A stretch of DNA of 64,000 bases from positions 1,398,240 to 1,462,239 of the forward strand of contig NZ_KB976986.1 of assembly GCF_000399665.1 (NCBI RefSeq). Direction: 5' to 3'. Shown one piece after another: positions 1 to 10,170 of the stretch. The stretch is from Acinetobacter calcoaceticus ANC 3811. Lineage in GTDB: Bacteria > Pseudomonadota > Gammaproteobacteria > Pseudomonadales > Moraxellaceae. The position numbers and the translations under genes were made by a program. Every line of letters begins with the position of its first letter. Position 1 is the first letter of the stretch. A model generated the notes under the pieces. It searched no databases. It was not told the DNA's origin and was given only the letters and a program-made list of their open reading frames with translations.

Positions 1-1
1 C

Positions 2-32
2 AAAAAAGCGAGATTAATCATCTCGCTTTTTT
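2..32. terminator. Bidirectional intrinsic terminator
   Basis: A 7-bp GC-rich stem (GCGAGAT at 8-14, ATCTCGC at 20-26) with a 5-nt loop is flanked by A6 on the left and T6 on the right. It can end transcription from either side. It lies just past the stop of the minus-strand lipoprotein gene at 46-537. Confidence 0.85.
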
Positions 33-45
33 ATATTTATAAATT

Positions 46-537
46 TTATTTTGGCGAAGTATTTCCAAGATTTGGCGTATCGATCGCATCCTTACACTGA
101 GCTTTATCTCGCTCATAATCAGCTTGCTTCTTAGCAACTGAATCATTATTTTCAAGCGTTTCACGAGCCCATACATCTAGACTCGTTAGAGCTTTACGAC
201 AAAGTGCGTATTTCCCTTCAGTTACTGAGTCCGTCATTTTTACATTAATACGCCAGTCAGTGCTCAATTGGCGTAAAGGTTTACGAACTTTGTCATCGAT
301 TTGACTCAGTTGCTTTTCATAAACCAAATGTTCAACCGTATTAATTAATGTCCATGCTTTTTGAGCATAAACAGTTGCATCATTGGTTAGTTTAGGTGCT
401 GGCTTAATTTCTACTTTTTTTTCTGCCTCATGATTACCATTGTCACAGCCCTGCAATGCAAAAATACCTGCACTCAACATGGCGATATAAACTAAACGAA
501 TCTTTGCGTTGAACATAGCAAACTGCCGATTAAACAT
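46..537 (-). CDS. Small putative lipoprotein, function unknown
   Basis: A 163-residue protein with a basic N-terminus, a short hydrophobic stretch and the lipobox-like LQGC (about residues 28-31), suggesting export and lipid attachment at the Cys. A second Met at residue 8 (start at 516) would place the lipobox at residues 21-24, a more usual distance, so the true start is uncertain; neither start has a strong ribosome binding site. The mature part is hydrophilic and charged with no motif I recognise. It runs divergently from the azlC gene and ends at a strong terminator. Its role is unknown. Confidence 0.7.
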   Translation of the reverse strand: MFNRQFAMFNAKIRLVYIAMLSAGIFALQGCDNGNHEAEKKVEIKPAPKLTNDATVYAQKAWTLINTVEHLVYEKQLSQIDDKVRKPLRQLSTDWRINVKMTDSVTEGKYALCRKALTSLDVWARETLENNDSVAKKQADYERDKAQCKDAIDTPNLGNTSPK

Positions 538-619
538 TTCGGCACTATGCTATTAAATTCGGCTACAATACTCAATCTTTCAAGTATTTTTATCATTTGG
601 TTTATTGCCAAGGTGTATT

Positions 620-1360
620 GTGTCCGAACAACAATTGATGCCTGCCCAAACGGCAACTTTTTGGCAAGGCGCCAAAGATAGTCAAGCTATCGTACTCACC
701 TATTTACCCGTTTCTTTTGCCTTTGGCGTTTCTGCATCTCAGTTTGGTTTTACACCATGGGAAGCTTTTTTCCTATCTTGCTCAATGTATGCCGGAGCCA
801 GTCAGTTCTTAGTTGTCGCACTTCTAGCCAGTGGTTCATCTATCTGGTTAACTGCATTAACAGTCATTGCACTTGATATTCGCCATGTGCTTTATGGACC
901 AGCGCTATACAACCTGATTCCAAACAAATTAAATCTTAAAAAAACGGCGGTGTGGGCATGGGGCTTAACCGATGAAGTTTTTGCAAGTGGAATGATCCAA
1001 CTGTCACAACGTCGTCAGCAATGGTCTGAGTCTTGGATGTTAGGCTTGAGTCTATTTAGTTGGATGGCTTGGGCAACTGGCTCATTGTTAGGCGGATTAT
1101 TTGCAGATCAAGTCGCTCATCTTCCAAAGTTTTTACAAGCAGCCTTAGACTTCTTATTACCTGCTTTATTTTTAAGTTTTTTATTAGCGGCATTTGAGCG
1201 AAAGCATAGCCTTGTAGTTGCTGTATCTTTAGTCGTTTCAGCGTTGTCATGCTATTGGATTAACCTATCTGCGGCTATTTTTATTGGTATTCTTTCAGGC
1301 ATTTTAGCCGGCTTGTTTAAACATTATGTGCTGAAACAACAAGAAGAGGTCGAAGTTTAA
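620..1360 (+). CDS. azlC: AzlC-family branched-chain amino acid exporter, large subunit
   Basis: About 246 residues with several hydrophobic segments and the AzlC/YgaZ signatures (TYLPVSFAFGV near the start, GASQFLVVALL, LDIRHVLYG). AzlC-type proteins form the large subunit of two-component inner-membrane exporters of branched-chain amino acids, with a small AzlD partner, here directly downstream. I prefer the GTG at 620, with AAGG six bases upstream, over the in-frame TTG at 605, which has no such site. Substrate specificity cannot be read from sequence; valine/leucine/isoleucine export is the family expectation. Confidence 0.88.
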   Translation: MSEQQLMPAQTATFWQGAKDSQAIVLTYLPVSFAFGVSASQFGFTPWEAFFLSCSMYAGASQFLVVALLASGSSIWLTALTVIALDIRHVLYGPALYNLIPNKLNLKKTAVWAWGLTDEVFASGMIQLSQRRQQWSESWMLGLSLFSWMAWATGSLLGGLFADQVAHLPKFLQAALDFLLPALFLSFLLAAFERKHSLVVAVSLVVSALSCYWINLSAAIFIGILSGILAGLFKHYVLKQQEEVEV

Positions 1361-1361
1361 A

Positions 1362-1703
1362 ATGAACCTAGAGATTATTCTGGTCGGTATCATTGTTGGT
1401 ATTGCCAATTTCGCCTCACGTTTTGGACCATTTTTTGTTATACAAAAGCTAAAAGGTACCGAGCAAAGACGCGGTTCAGTCTGGCTAAAAATTGCTTTGG
1501 GTTGTATTGGTATATCTGCAATTAGTGCCATGCTTGTGGTTGCCACTCTTCCACCACTTCTTGAAAATCCAGATAAAAGCTTAGCCATGCTTATTGGCTT
1601 TCTGGTTTTAGCAGGCCTTTATTTTAAATTTAAGAAAATTGTTCCGGCAACGTTAACTGCCGCAATTGTTTATGGCCTGATCTATACATATTTACCTTTA
1701 TAA
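1362..1703 (+). CDS. azlD: AzlD-family small subunit of amino acid exporter
   Basis: A 113-residue, mostly hydrophobic protein with three to four predicted membrane spans, matching AzlD/YgaH in size and character. The ATG lies one base after the azlC stop codon, so the two are almost certainly co-translated and form one exporter. AzlD proteins are thought to be needed for AzlC function; the export role is family knowledge. No promoter of its own is visible. Confidence 0.87.
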   Translation: MNLEIILVGIIVGIANFASRFGPFFVIQKLKGTEQRRGSVWLKIALGCIGISAISAMLVVATLPPLLENPDKSLAMLIGFLVLAGLYFKFKKIVPATLTAAIVYGLIYTYLPL

Positions 1704-1741
1704 ATAGATAAACTGATCTTCCTTATATAAAATGAAACCTA

Positions 1742-1772
1742 GCCAGAAGCCTTTAAGATTGAAACTTCTGGC
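1742..1772 (+). terminator. Possible terminator after azlCD
   Basis: GCCAGAAG (1742-1749) and CTTCTGGC (1765-1772) form an 8-bp perfect stem with a 15-nt loop, followed by A/T-rich sequence but no clean T run. It may end azlCD transcription or act as a 3' stabiliser. Confidence 0.45.
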
Positions 1773-1833
1773 GTAAAAATCTAATTTTTGAATTGATTAA
1801 AAAGATAATCTTACCGACTTCATAGAGATAAAA

Positions 1834-2223
1834 ATGTCACAAGTTAAAATTTACGCGAATGAACAAACGATTATGCAGTATCGAGAATTACTTTCTCATG
1901 CAATCCATCAAGCTTTAATTCAAGAGTTGAAATATCCTGTCGAAAAAAGATTTCAGCGTTTTATTAGTCTTAAGCCTGGAAATTTTATCTATCCTTCCGA
2001 CCGTAGCCAACACTACATTATTATTGAACTCTCAATGTTTGCTGGACGTAGCCCAGCTACTAAGAAACAACTCATTCAAACTTTATTTCGCAATATTGAA
2101 GAACAATGCAAAATAGCTCCTCAAGATATTGAAATTACGATTTTTGAAACCCCTAAAGAAAATTGGGGTATCCGCGGTAAAAATGCAGATGAGTTGCTTT
2201 TAAATTATCAAGTTAATATCTAA
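1834..2223 (+). CDS. Tautomerase-like protein
   Basis: A 129-residue protein whose pattern (short beta strand, amphipathic helix, strand IIIELSMFAGRSPATKKQL, helix, strand IEITIFETPKENWGIRG) matches the tautomerase/MIF superfamily, particularly the Tautomerase_2 group of about 130 residues. Classical members use an N-terminal proline exposed by Met removal; here residue 2 is serine (MSQVKI), so the usual catalytic base is missing unless the start is wrong, and no other start fits. Fold assignment is moderately firm; enzymatic activity is doubtful. It is a single gene between azlCD and purT. Confidence 0.7.
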   Translation: MSQVKIYANEQTIMQYRELLSHAIHQALIQELKYPVEKRFQRFISLKPGNFIYPSDRSQHYIIIELSMFAGRSPATKKQLIQTLFRNIEEQCKIAPQDIEITIFETPKENWGIRGKNADELLLNYQVNI

Positions 2224-2277
2224 AAAAGTGACATTTTAATTGTCCGACAAAATTAATCTTTTTATGTGTCATAAAGC

Positions 2278-2305
2278 TTAACTCCATCATAAGTTCTGCT
2301 ATGCT
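2278..2305 (+). promoter_or_regulatory. Candidate purT promoter
   Basis: TTAACT (2278-2283) and TATGCT (2300-2305) are 16 bases apart and lie about 30 bases upstream of the purT ATG, resembling a sigma-70 promoter. A small palindrome TTGTC-C-GACAA (2240-2250) lies further upstream and could be an operator. Inferred by eye only. Confidence 0.35.
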
Positions 2306-2335
2306 TAAAAAAATAATTTTGTCAGGACGATTCGC

Positions 2336-3544
2336 ATGAGCGTGACACTCGGTACCCCACTTCAGTCTTCTGCATTTAAAGTTTTATTGTTAGGTTCAGG
2401 AGAGCTTGGCAAAGAAGTTGTAATTTCTTTACAACGCCTTGGTGTAGAAGTACATGCAGCCGACCGTTATGATTATGCGCCAGCCATGCAAGTTGCACAC
2501 TTTTCTTATGTGTTAAATATGGCTAATCCAACTGAGTTAAAACAGCTCATCGAGAAAATTAAACCGAATTTAGTTGTTCCAGAAATTGAAGCCATCGCTA
2601 CAGAAGTTTTGCTTGAAATTGAAGCGAGCCAAACTGCAACGATTATTCCTTCTGCTAAAGCTGTAAACCTGACTATGAACCGTGAAGGCATTCGTCGTCT
2701 TGCGGCTGAAGAACTTGGTTTACCGACTTCTGCTTACCGCTTTGCTGACTCACTAGAAAGCTTCCGCGCTGCTTCTGATGATATTGGTTATCCAAACTTT
2801 GTAAAACCAGTAATGTCATCTTCAGGTAAAGGTCAGTCTCGTGTAAAAAGTTTCGATGAAGTCGATACTGCTTGGGAATATGCGATGCAAGGCGGTCGTG
2901 TTAACCAAGGTACGGTCATTATTGAATCTCAAATTGATTTTGATTTTGAAATTACATTACTTACCGTTCGTGCTAAAAACCCTGAAACTGGTGAAATCGA
3001 AACTCACTACTGCGACCCAATTGGTCACCGTCAAGATGCAGGTGATTATGTAGAAAGCTGGCAGCCCCAACCTATGACCGTTGCTGCACTTGAAGAAGCA
3101 AAACGTATTGCGAATAAAGTGACAATAGCACTTGGTGGCTGTGGTATTTTTGGTGTAGAACTGTTTATTAAAGGCGACAAGGTCTGGTTTAGTGAAGTCT
3201 CGCCTCGCCCACATGATACTGGCCTAGTGACTTTAGCGTCACAATTTCAAAGCGAATTTGAATTGCATGCTCGTGCTATTTTAGGATTGCCAGTGAATAC
3301 GGCGCGCCATAGTGTTGCTGCTAGTGCAGTTATTTATGCTGGGGTCGATGCCAATAACTTAAGCTATAGCGGTTTAAATACGGCATTGGCTAACCCAAAT
3401 ACCGACTTACGTCTGTTTGGTAAACCAGAAGGTTTCAAACGACGTCGTATGGGTGTGGCAACTGCGCGTGCAGAAAATACGGATCTTGCTCGTACTTTAG
3501 CGAAAGAAACCGCTGATCAAGTAAGCGTAAACACCAACTCTTAA
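2336..3544 (+). CDS. purT: Formate-dependent GAR transformylase (PurT)
   Basis: A 402-residue ATP-grasp enzyme that uses formate, ATP and glycinamide ribonucleotide to make formyl-GAR, the folate-independent version of the third step of purine synthesis, in the cytoplasm. Visible features: N-terminal nucleotide-like fold with [11 protein letters not shown] (about 18-28), PEIEAIATE, the ATP-grasp segment [12 protein letters not shown] (about 157-168), and the metal/ATP-binding GVELF...[14 protein letters not shown] (near 280-300). Length agrees with E. coli PurT (392). It is followed 27 bases later by glnD, so the two may share a transcript, though they are not functionally paired. Confidence 0.96.
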   Translation: MSVTLGTPLQSSAFKVLLLGSGELGKEVVISLQRLGVEVHAADRYDYAPAMQVAHFSYVLNMANPTELKQLIEKIKPNLVVPEIEAIATEVLLEIEASQTATIIPSAKAVNLTMNREGIRRLAAEELGLPTSAYRFADSLESFRAASDDIGYPNFVKPVMSSSGKGQSRVKSFDEVDTAWEYAMQGGRVNQGTVIIESQIDFDFEITLLTVRAKNPETGEIETHYCDPIGHRQDAGDYVESWQPQPMTVAALEEAKRIANKVTIALGGCGIFGVELFIKGDKVWFSEVSPRPHDTGLVTLASQFQSEFELHARAILGLPVNTARHSVAASAVIYAGVDANNLSYSGLNTALANPNTDLRLFGKPEGFKRRRMGVATARAENTDLARTLAKETADQVSVNTNS

Positions 3545-3571
3545 TATTTACTTTTTGGTAGACCCATTTTC

Positions 3572-6235
3572 ATGATCAATACATCGCCATTGCTGAACTA
3601 CGTTACAAGCCATCATGATATTAAAGCCATTAATCAATGGCGAACGGATGTAGAAAAGCAATTGCAGGATTCATATGAAAATGGGCAATCTATTCGAGAA
3701 GTCATTAAAGCGCGCTCAGACCTAGTTGACGAAGCACTGATCTTTTTGTGGAAACATGCCGAACTTGACCAGACAGGACTAGGTCTTTTTGCTGTGGGTG
3801 GTTATGGGCGCCGTGAAATGTTGCCCTATTCCGATGTTGATATCATGATTTTATCGGAACATGAAATTAACGAAGAAAATGAAAAACGCATTTCTACATT
3901 CATTTCCTCTTTATGGGATGTTGGCAATTTTAAGCCCGGTATTAGCGTTCGCACCATTCAAAGCTGTGTTGAACAAGCTGCTACCGATTTAACTGTTGCA
4001 ACTACACTCATCGAAGCTCGTTTAATTACGGGTAATAGTCAACTTGCAAAATGGCCGCGTCGTATTGTTTCGCAAACGTGGACAGACAAAACATTTTTTG
4101 ATGCAAAAATGGCTGAACAAGCTAAGCGTTACCACCAACACAACAATACTGAAAGCAACTTAGAACCTGACATTAAAAATGCGCCTGGCGGCATTCGTGA
4201 TATTAACCAGATTGGTTGGATTGCTAAGCGTCATTTCCGCGTAAACCGCATTTATGACTTAGTTCATTTAGGTTTTATTTCAGAATTCGAATTAAACGTT
4301 TTAGAAGAAGCTGAAAGTTTTCTTTGGGAAATTCGTCACCATTTACATCGCTTAGCGAAGCGTGATGAAAACCGTCTTCTGTTCGATCATCAAAGAGAAA
4401 TTGCGGCTCAATTTGGTTACACCCGTCAGGAAGGTCAGCCTGTAAACTACGGTGTCGAGCAGTTCATGAAACGCTACTACCGTACAGCTCAACAGGTTTC
4501 AACACTCAATGAAATGTTGTTGGCCTATTTTAGCGAATCGGTGATTACTCCGCGTTTACCAAATTACGAACGTAAAATTGAAGTCGTTAATGATCACTTT
4601 AAGATTGTCGACAATAAACTAGCCGTACAGCACCACAAAATCTTCGCAGAACATCCAAGTGCTATTTTAGAACTATTCTATATTTTGGCTAATCGACCAG
4701 ATATTGAAGGTATTCGCGCTCGTACTTTACGCCTACTTATTCTTGCTGCAAAACGTATTAACCAAAATTTTCGAGATAATCCTGAGCATCAAGCCCTATT
4801 CATGTCAATCATTCGCTCACCATATCGTTTATACGATACTTTGGTTGCGATGAAACGATATGGTGTTTTAGGAAACTATATTCCAGCCTTTGGTCAGATT
4901 ATGGGTCTCATGCAATATGACCTATTCCATATCTATACAGTTGATGCACACACATTATTATTGCTGCGCAATTTAAACCGTTTTAAAGAACCAGAATTTG
5001 CTAAAGAGTTCCCTGTTGTAAGCTCTGTTTTCCAACGTCTTGCACGTCAAGATATTGTGTTTATTGCTGCATTATTTCATGACATTGCCAAAGGCCGCGG
5101 TGGAGACCATAGTGAACTTGGTGCAGAAGATGCGATTGAGTTTGGACGTGCACATGGTTTTACAGAGCGTGAATGTAAATTAATTGCATGGCTCATTCAC
5201 AACCATTTGCTCATGTCACTCACTGCTCAGAAAAAGGATATTTCCGATCCGGATGTTGTTAAAGATTTTGCCGAAAAACTTGGCGATATGGAACATCTTG
5301 ATTATCTATATACCTTAACAGTTGCGGATATTAATGCGACAAATCCAAAACTGTGGAACACATGGCGTGCTTCGCTTATGCGTCAACTTTATACGCATGC
5401 CCGCGATGTCATTCGTACAGGTTTAAGCCGTCCTGTTGACTATCAAATGCTAATCGAAGACACCAAATTTGCAGCAAGTGAATTACTGGTGAATAACTTC
5501 TCATTGGCAGACGTTGAAAAAGTATGGCAAGAACTGGGCGATGAATACTTCATTAAAGAATCGGCAGATGAAATTGCATGGCACACACAAGCAATTTTGA
5601 AACACGGTGATAACCCAGAGCCATTAGTACTGTTACGTGCTCACCGTAAAGCTGCGCAAGATGCCGTACAAATCTTTATATACACACGTGACCAACCCAA
5701 CCTTTTTGCCACGACTGTAGCAGTTTTGGACCGCATGAACTTAGACGTTCAGGATGCAAAAATTATCACTGCAAGTACAGCATTTAGCTTAGATACATAT
5801 GTTGTACTTGATCGCTTTGGTACATTGCTAACCGACCCTGAACGCGAAGAAACAGTTAAAACTGCATTAGTGAAAGCGCTTAGTCAGCCAGACCAATATC
5901 CAGGACTTATGCAACGTCGTATTCCACGTCAACTACGTCATTTTGATATTGAAAATACAGTTGACGTTACATTGAATGAAGCGTTACAGCAAAACATGGT
6001 TGAAATTTCAACACTCGATCACCCCGGCCTACTTGCACGTGTAGGTGGTTTATTTATGATGCAAGGTTTAGACATCCATTCAGCTAGAATTGCAACTTTA
6101 GGTGAACGTGCAGAAGATATTTTCTTTGTCACGAAAAAAGATGGAAAACCGTTAAATAACGAAGAGGTCAAACTCTTCTCGGAAAAGCTTAAAGCTGCAT
6201 TAGATGAAGCATCTAATCAAATTTGTCAGCACTGA
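3572..6235 (+). CDS. glnD: Bifunctional [PII] uridylyltransferase/uridylyl-removing enzyme GlnD
   Basis: An 887-residue nitrogen sensor that uridylylates PII proteins when glutamine is low and removes UMP when it is high. Domains in order: nucleotidyltransferase with GGYGR (76-80) and SDVD (87-90), the catalytic metal-binding aspartates; a helical linker; an HD hydrolase domain with HD at about 503-504 followed by [11 protein letters not shown]; and two C-terminal ACT domains (about 705-780 and 815-885) that bind glutamine. All key residues are present and length equals the E. coli enzyme (890). PII and adenylyltransferase genes are not in this window. Confidence 0.97.
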   Translation: MINTSPLLNYVTSHHDIKAINQWRTDVEKQLQDSYENGQSIREVIKARSDLVDEALIFLWKHAELDQTGLGLFAVGGYGRREMLPYSDVDIMILSEHEINEENEKRISTFISSLWDVGNFKPGISVRTIQSCVEQAATDLTVATTLIEARLITGNSQLAKWPRRIVSQTWTDKTFFDAKMAEQAKRYHQHNNTESNLEPDIKNAPGGIRDINQIGWIAKRHFRVNRIYDLVHLGFISEFELNVLEEAESFLWEIRHHLHRLAKRDENRLLFDHQREIAAQFGYTRQEGQPVNYGVEQFMKRYYRTAQQVSTLNEMLLAYFSESVITPRLPNYERKIEVVNDHFKIVDNKLAVQHHKIFAEHPSAILELFYILANRPDIEGIRARTLRLLILAAKRINQNFRDNPEHQALFMSIIRSPYRLYDTLVAMKRYGVLGNYIPAFGQIMGLMQYDLFHIYTVDAHTLLLLRNLNRFKEPEFAKEFPVVSSVFQRLARQDIVFIAALFHDIAKGRGGDHSELGAEDAIEFGRAHGFTERECKLIAWLIHNHLLMSLTAQKKDISDPDVVKDFAEKLGDMEHLDYLYTLTVADINATNPKLWNTWRASLMRQLYTHARDVIRTGLSRPVDYQMLIEDTKFAASELLVNNFSLADVEKVWQELGDEYFIKESADEIAWHTQAILKHGDNPEPLVLLRAHRKAAQDAVQIFIYTRDQPNLFATTVAVLDRMNLDVQDAKIITASTAFSLDTYVVLDRFGTLLTDPEREETVKTALVKALSQPDQYPGLMQRRIPRQLRHFDIENTVDVTLNEALQQNMVEISTLDHPGLLARVGGLFMMQGLDIHSARIATLGERAEDIFFVTKKDGKPLNNEEVKLFSEKLKAALDEASNQICQH

Positions 6236-6260
6236 AACTCAACTATCTGGTAACTGTTTA

Positions 6261-7430
6261 ATGAACTCTAGCTTGTCGTTATTGCACCCATATCCATTTG
6301 AAAAGTTAAACCAACTTTTTAAGGATATCACTCCTGCTCATCTTCCCTTGATTCCACTATCAATTGGTGAACCTAAGCACCCAGCACCAGAGTTTGTTAA
6401 ACAGGCAATTATTGACAACTTTAATCATCTATCAACTTATCCAAACAGCAAAGGCTTACCTGAGCTTCGCCAAAGTATTGCAGACTGGCTAACTAAACGT
6501 TTTAAACTTAATAGCATTAGTGCTGAAAACCATATTTTGCCAGTGTCTGGTACACGTGAAGGGATTTTCTCATTTGTTCAAGCGCTCATTAACCGTGAAG
6601 ACGCACCGTATGTGGTAATGCCGAATCCGTTTTATCAAATTTACGAAGGCGCAGCGCTACTTGCCGGCGCAAAACCTTATTTCATCAATTGCACCGAAGA
6701 AAATGGTTACTTAGGTGATTTTGATGCTGTACCCGCAGAAGTATGGGAAAAAACTGCCCTTCTTTTTGTATGTACGCCGGGTAATCCAACTGGCACTGTG
6801 CTTTCTAAAGAACAATTCAAAAAGTTAATTGCCTTATCTGATCAATATAATTTTGTTATTGCTTCTGACGAATGCTATTCAGAACTTTGGTTCGATCAAG
6901 CACCTACAGGTTTATTAGAAGTTTGCGCAGAAATTGGTCGTGATGACTATAAAAACTGTGTCGTATTTCATTCACTGTCTAAACGTTCAAACTTGCCGGG
7001 TTTACGCTCAGGTTTTGTAGCGGGCGATTCAGAATTATTAAAACCATATTTGCAGTACCGTACTTATCATGGTGCAGCAATGCCTGTTCAACATCAACTT
7101 GCATCAATTGCGGCATGGAATGATGAAGACCATGTTGAAGAAAACCGTAAGCAATATCGTGCAAAGTTTGATTTATTCCAAAACGAACTAGGTCACTTAT
7201 TACCTCTGCAAAAGCCAGATGCAGGTTTTTATTATTGGTTAAAAGTCGATAACGATGAAACTTTTGCCAAGATGCTAATGGAAAAAGCCCATATTAAAGT
7301 TTTACCAGGTCGTTACTTATCTCGCGACACAGATCAAGGCAACCCTGGGGAAAATCATGTACGTATGGCTTTAGTCGCCGATTTAGCGCAATGCGAAGAA
7401 GTAGTTAAGCGTTTAAAAGCAATTCTTTAA
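6261..7430 (+). CDS. dapC: Succinyldiaminopimelate transaminase (DapC)
   Basis: A class I/II PLP aminotransferase. From ATG 6261 it has 389 residues, starting MNSSLSLLHPYPFEKL, typical of proteobacterial DapC; upstream in-frame starts would overlap glnD by up to 32 bases and add residues not expected for the family. Motifs: CTPGNPTGTVLS with the conserved Asn-Pro pair, ASDECYSELW, and the PLP lysine in SLSKRSNLPGLRSGF. DapC makes N-succinyl-LL-diaminopimelate on the way to meso-DAP and lysine. The glnD-dapC adjacency is common in gammaproteobacteria and supports the name. It ends at a long hairpin (7441-7483). Confidence 0.9.
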   Translation: MNSSLSLLHPYPFEKLNQLFKDITPAHLPLIPLSIGEPKHPAPEFVKQAIIDNFNHLSTYPNSKGLPELRQSIADWLTKRFKLNSISAENHILPVSGTREGIFSFVQALINREDAPYVVMPNPFYQIYEGAALLAGAKPYFINCTEENGYLGDFDAVPAEVWEKTALLFVCTPGNPTGTVLSKEQFKKLIALSDQYNFVIASDECYSELWFDQAPTGLLEVCAEIGRDDYKNCVVFHSLSKRSNLPGLRSGFVAGDSELLKPYLQYRTYHGAAMPVQHQLASIAAWNDEDHVEENRKQYRAKFDLFQNELGHLLPLQKPDAGFYYWLKVDNDETFAKMLMEKAHIKVLPGRYLSRDTDQGNPGENHVRMALVADLAQCEEVVKRLKAIL

Positions 7431-7440
7431 GCATAGATAA

Positions 7441-7483
7441 GTTGTATAGCCTTCATGATTATTTAGCATGCAGGCTATACAAC
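7441..7483. terminator. Long hairpin between convergent genes
   Basis: GTTGTATAGCCT (7441-7452) is perfectly complementary to AGGCTATACAAC (7472-7483), and CATG/CATG extends the stem inward past one mismatch. It lies between the ends of dapC and the minus-strand LysE gene. There is no T run on either side, so it is an atypical terminator or a transcript-end protector. Confidence 0.55.
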
Positions 7484-7488
7484 CGACA

Positions 7489-8121
7489 TTAACTATAAAC
7501 AATGAGTAAGATTGCAAAACATATAAAAGCCAGACTAGAGCAATAATATAAGCCTATTGCTGAACGTTTAATCTGTTCTAGAACTCGATTTTGAAGCAAT
7601 AGACGAACCAACAGTAGGTTCCAACCAAGCACCACTCCAGTCATCCACGTACTCATTAGCATTTTTTGAAGCAGACTAAAGTCATGCTGAATAAGCAGCA
7701 TCAAACTACTATAAAACATAATATTTTTGGGATTAAGAAGACTAGATTGTATTCCCAACATTGAGCTCTTAACTTTATCCTGATGTTGGTGCTCTTGATC
7801 AATCAGCTCTTTTTTTTCAGTAGCAAAAGTTAAGTTGCCAGACCGAGCAGCCCTAAAACAAAGATAACTCAAATAAACCAAATACCCGGCCCCAAGCCAC
7901 TTAAGTACTAAAAGAATGGTCGTACTCAAATTTCCAAGTAACATAAATCCGAACATACACGCCATCAAAATTAAGGCATTACCAAACGTAATTCCTGCAA
8001 TGACACCATATGTATAGCGCACCCCCTTTTGCAAAAGGCTGGTGAGAATAAGAAAAAAATCAGGTCCCGGAGATAGCAGCGCTAAAAAGTGAGTAAAGGC
8101 GATAACTAAAAAAACTTCCAT
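7489..8121 (-). CDS. LysE-family amino acid/metabolite exporter
   Basis: A 210-residue protein with about six hydrophobic spans and the LysE/RhtB start pattern: THFLALLSPGPDFFLILTSLLQKG within residues 10-35, then GITFGNALI. The family exports amino acids such as lysine, threonine, homoserine or leucine through the inner membrane. Substrate unknown. It is the last gene of a minus-strand series after an AraC-type regulator, 64 bases downstream, which probably controls it; many LysE-family exporters sit beside their regulator. Confidence 0.88.
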   Translation of the reverse strand: MEVFLVIAFTHFLALLSPGPDFFLILTSLLQKGVRYTYGVIAGITFGNALILMACMFGFMLLGNLSTTILLVLKWLGAGYLVYLSYLCFRAARSGNLTFATEKKELIDQEHQHQDKVKSSMLGIQSSLLNPKNIMFYSSLMLLIQHDFSLLQKMLMSTWMTGVVLGWNLLLVRLLLQNRVLEQIKRSAIGLYYCSSLAFICFAILLIVYS

Positions 8122-8185
8122 AACGATTTCATCTGTAAAACAATATGGAATAGCTTAGAAATAGAGAAAAATAATTTATTGTAAA

Positions 8186-9031
8186 TTATTGCGCGGCAGC
8201 AAGTTGGAACTGTCGAGGAGTGATTCCGGTATGCGCTTTAAAAGCTTTATGAAAATGGCTCTGATCACTAAAGCCCAAATTTACTGCCAACTCTGCGAGT
8301 GAAATTCCTTGTTTAAGCAGTTCTCGAGCTTGGTTAATCTTTAAATTAATTTGAAATGCATGAGGTGTTAAGCCAACATTAGCTTTAAATAGACGAATAA
8401 TAGCATATCGACTAAGACCTACCTGCTGTGCAAGCTCTTCTAGAGAAATAAACTGTTCTGATGATTTAATAATATGAATTAAATCCAGAAAGTCTTCATA
8501 CAAATATTGAGTTTTCTGTATTTCTTCTAATATAAAATGAGGCAGTAACAACTGAGTAAGGCAATAGATAAGCGACTGTTCTTTTTCAAGAATCAATTTT
8601 TGAGGATCAAATAAAGTTTTATTCATACCAGAAAAAGCCTGATATAAAGACTCATCTTTAATAATCAGAGGTCTATGCTGGGGCAAATTTAAATCAAAGC
8701 CCCCTTTTTGAAATTCGGCATACCATTGATTAAGCCAAGATATATCCAGATGCATCATTTGGTAACTCCAAGCCTGATCCGGCAGCGGGTTACAAGAATG
8801 TTCAATGTGGGCAGGCACAATAACTAACGTGCCCGCAGAAATCTTTTGTGCTGTACCAAATGAGCTTTGAAAAACGCTATTCCCTTCATCTATAGCCCCA
8901 ATAGAAAATGTTGGATGACTATGAGATTTATAACATGTTCGGCTAAAACAAGATCTTCTGGTTTCAACATAAGGCATTCGCCCATCTTGCCAAAACTCAA
9001 AAGCTTGAGGAATAGCGTTCATTGAATTCAT
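8186..9031 (-). CDS. AraC-family transcriptional regulator
   Basis: A 281-residue regulator with an N-terminal cupin-like ligand domain (SHSHPTFSIGAIDEG about residues 36-50; IVPAHIEHSCNP near 71-82) and a C-terminal double helix-turn-helix (about 180-275) with LGFSDQSHFHKAFKAHTG and TPRQF, hallmarks of AraC proteins. The ATG shares one base with the stop codon of the upstream peroxidase gene (TAATG), suggesting translational coupling; an alternative ATG lies three codons later. Likely target is the adjacent LysE-type exporter. The ligand is unknown. Confidence 0.9.
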   Translation of the reverse strand: MNSMNAIPQAFEFWQDGRMPYVETRRSCFSRTCYKSHSHPTFSIGAIDEGNSVFQSSFGTAQKISAGTLVIVPAHIEHSCNPLPDQAWSYQMMHLDISWLNQWYAEFQKGGFDLNLPQHRPLIIKDESLYQAFSGMNKTLFDPQKLILEKEQSLIYCLTQLLLPHFILEEIQKTQYLYEDFLDLIHIIKSSEQFISLEELAQQVGLSRYAIIRLFKANVGLTPHAFQINLKINQARELLKQGISLAELAVNLGFSDQSHFHKAFKAHTGITPRQFQLAAAQ

Positions 9032-9516
9032 TAACTTGCTAATGCTTTTTCAATATCAGCTTCTAATGCTTCTGGTTTAGTCGTAGGCGCATAGCGATTA
9101 AGCACAGCGCCATCTCTGCCTACCAAAAATTTGGTAAAGTTCCATTTAATCGTGCTACTGCCTAAAATGCCTTTAGCTTCACGAGTTAAATATCTAAAAA
9201 TCACGTGGGCTTCTGGTCCTTTTACATCTACTTTCGCAAACATCGGGAATTTCACACCATAGTTGCGCTGACAGAACGTACCAATCTCTTTATTGTTACC
9301 CGGATCTTGCCCGCCAAACTGGTTGCAGGGAAAACCCAAAACTTCCAAGCCTTGATCTTTATATTTCTCATAAAGTTTTTCAAGGCCAGCAAATTGTGGT
9401 GTAAAACCACATTTACTTGCAGTATTTACAATTAGTAAAACTTTACCTTTGTAATCAGCTAATTGCTTAACTTCACCCTCTAACAGTTCAGCTTCAAACT
9501 GATAAATATTACTCAT
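9031..9516 (-). CDS. Glutathione peroxidase family protein (thiol peroxidase)
   Basis: A 161-residue peroxidase of the BtuE/Gpx type that reduces hydrogen and lipid peroxides. Motifs: peroxidatic Cys36 in [22 protein letters not shown] with Cys64 and Gln70, and [13 protein letters not shown] carrying the Trp and Asn of the catalytic tetrad. Cysteine rather than selenocysteine at position 36 and a nearby Cys in FCQRNYGV suggest a thioredoxin-dependent enzyme, as in many bacterial members. It overlaps the end of msrB by 4 bases (ATGA), so both antioxidant genes are co-translated. Confidence 0.93.
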   Translation of the reverse strand: MSNIYQFEAELLEGEVKQLADYKGKVLLIVNTASKCGFTPQFAGLEKLYEKYKDQGLEVLGFPCNQFGGQDPGNNKEIGTFCQRNYGVKFPMFAKVDVKGPEAHVIFRYLTREAKGILGSSTIKWNFTKFLVGRDGAVLNRYAPTTKPEALEADIEKALAS

Positions 9517-9932
9517 GGATAGGTTTCCTCATCATTTTTTTCTTGTGATTTAAGTTGTAATGATGCCGAGTTTACACAATAGCGCAAACCAGTCGGCTGT
9601 GGTCCATCTTCAAAAACATGCCCTAAATGGGCTTCGCAATCATGACAAATAATTTCTGTTCTGACCATACCATGCGATAAATCGTCATGTTCTTCAATTG
9701 CAGTTGGCTCAATCGGTTTAAAGAAGCTAGGCCAACCACAACCACTGTCATATTTAGTATCTGATGAGAACAATTCTGCGCCGCAGCAACGGCAGACATA
9801 GGTGCCATGTTGCTTAGTATTCCAGTATTGCCCCGTAAATGCAGCTTCAGTGCCCTTTTGTCGTGTGATCCGATACTCTTCTGGTGATAACTCTCTTTGC
9901 CATTCCCGGTCTGTTTTATTGACTTTTCCCAT
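9513..9932 (-). CDS. msrB: Peptide-methionine (R)-S-oxide reductase MsrB
   Basis: A 139-residue enzyme that repairs methionine-R-sulfoxide in proteins. From ATG 9932 (an upstream ATG at 9941 adds MHV) the start [15 protein letters not shown] matches the family. Two zinc CxxC pairs are seen (Cys47/Cys50 and Cys96/Cys99), the probable recycling Cys65 in SGCGWPSF, and the catalytic Cys119 in RYCVNSASL. It is the first gene of the msrB-gpx-AraC-LysE series and overlaps gpx by 4 bases, consistent with an oxidative-damage repair pair. Confidence 0.96.
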   Translation of the reverse strand: MGKVNKTDREWQRELSPEEYRITRQKGTEAAFTGQYWNTKQHGTYVCRCCGAELFSSDTKYDSGCGWPSFFKPIEPTAIEEHDDLSHGMVRTEIICHDCEAHLGHVFEDGPQPTGLRYCVNSASLQLKSQEKNDEETYP

Positions 9933-10170
9933 GACATGCACCTTTATTCTGATGTAAACATTTCTGATGATTGAGTTTTATATTTACGCCATTCCTCACA
10001 AAAACACTAGTCTCTGAACGTAAAATTTGTTGGAATTTAATCACCTAAGCAATGGAAAGCAAAAAGTAAGCAAAATTAAAAATTAAAAGTAAGCAAATTT
10101 ATGTTTTATTTTCTTCCAAGGAAGCAAAGATGGTGCTATTCTTGTTCGGCACGGTTGTATAGGACAAAAC

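Noticed and set aside
6204..6260. Upstream start for dapC overlapping glnD
   Set aside because: The extra 19 residues are not expected in DapC proteins and there is no ribosome binding site; ATG 6261 fits better.
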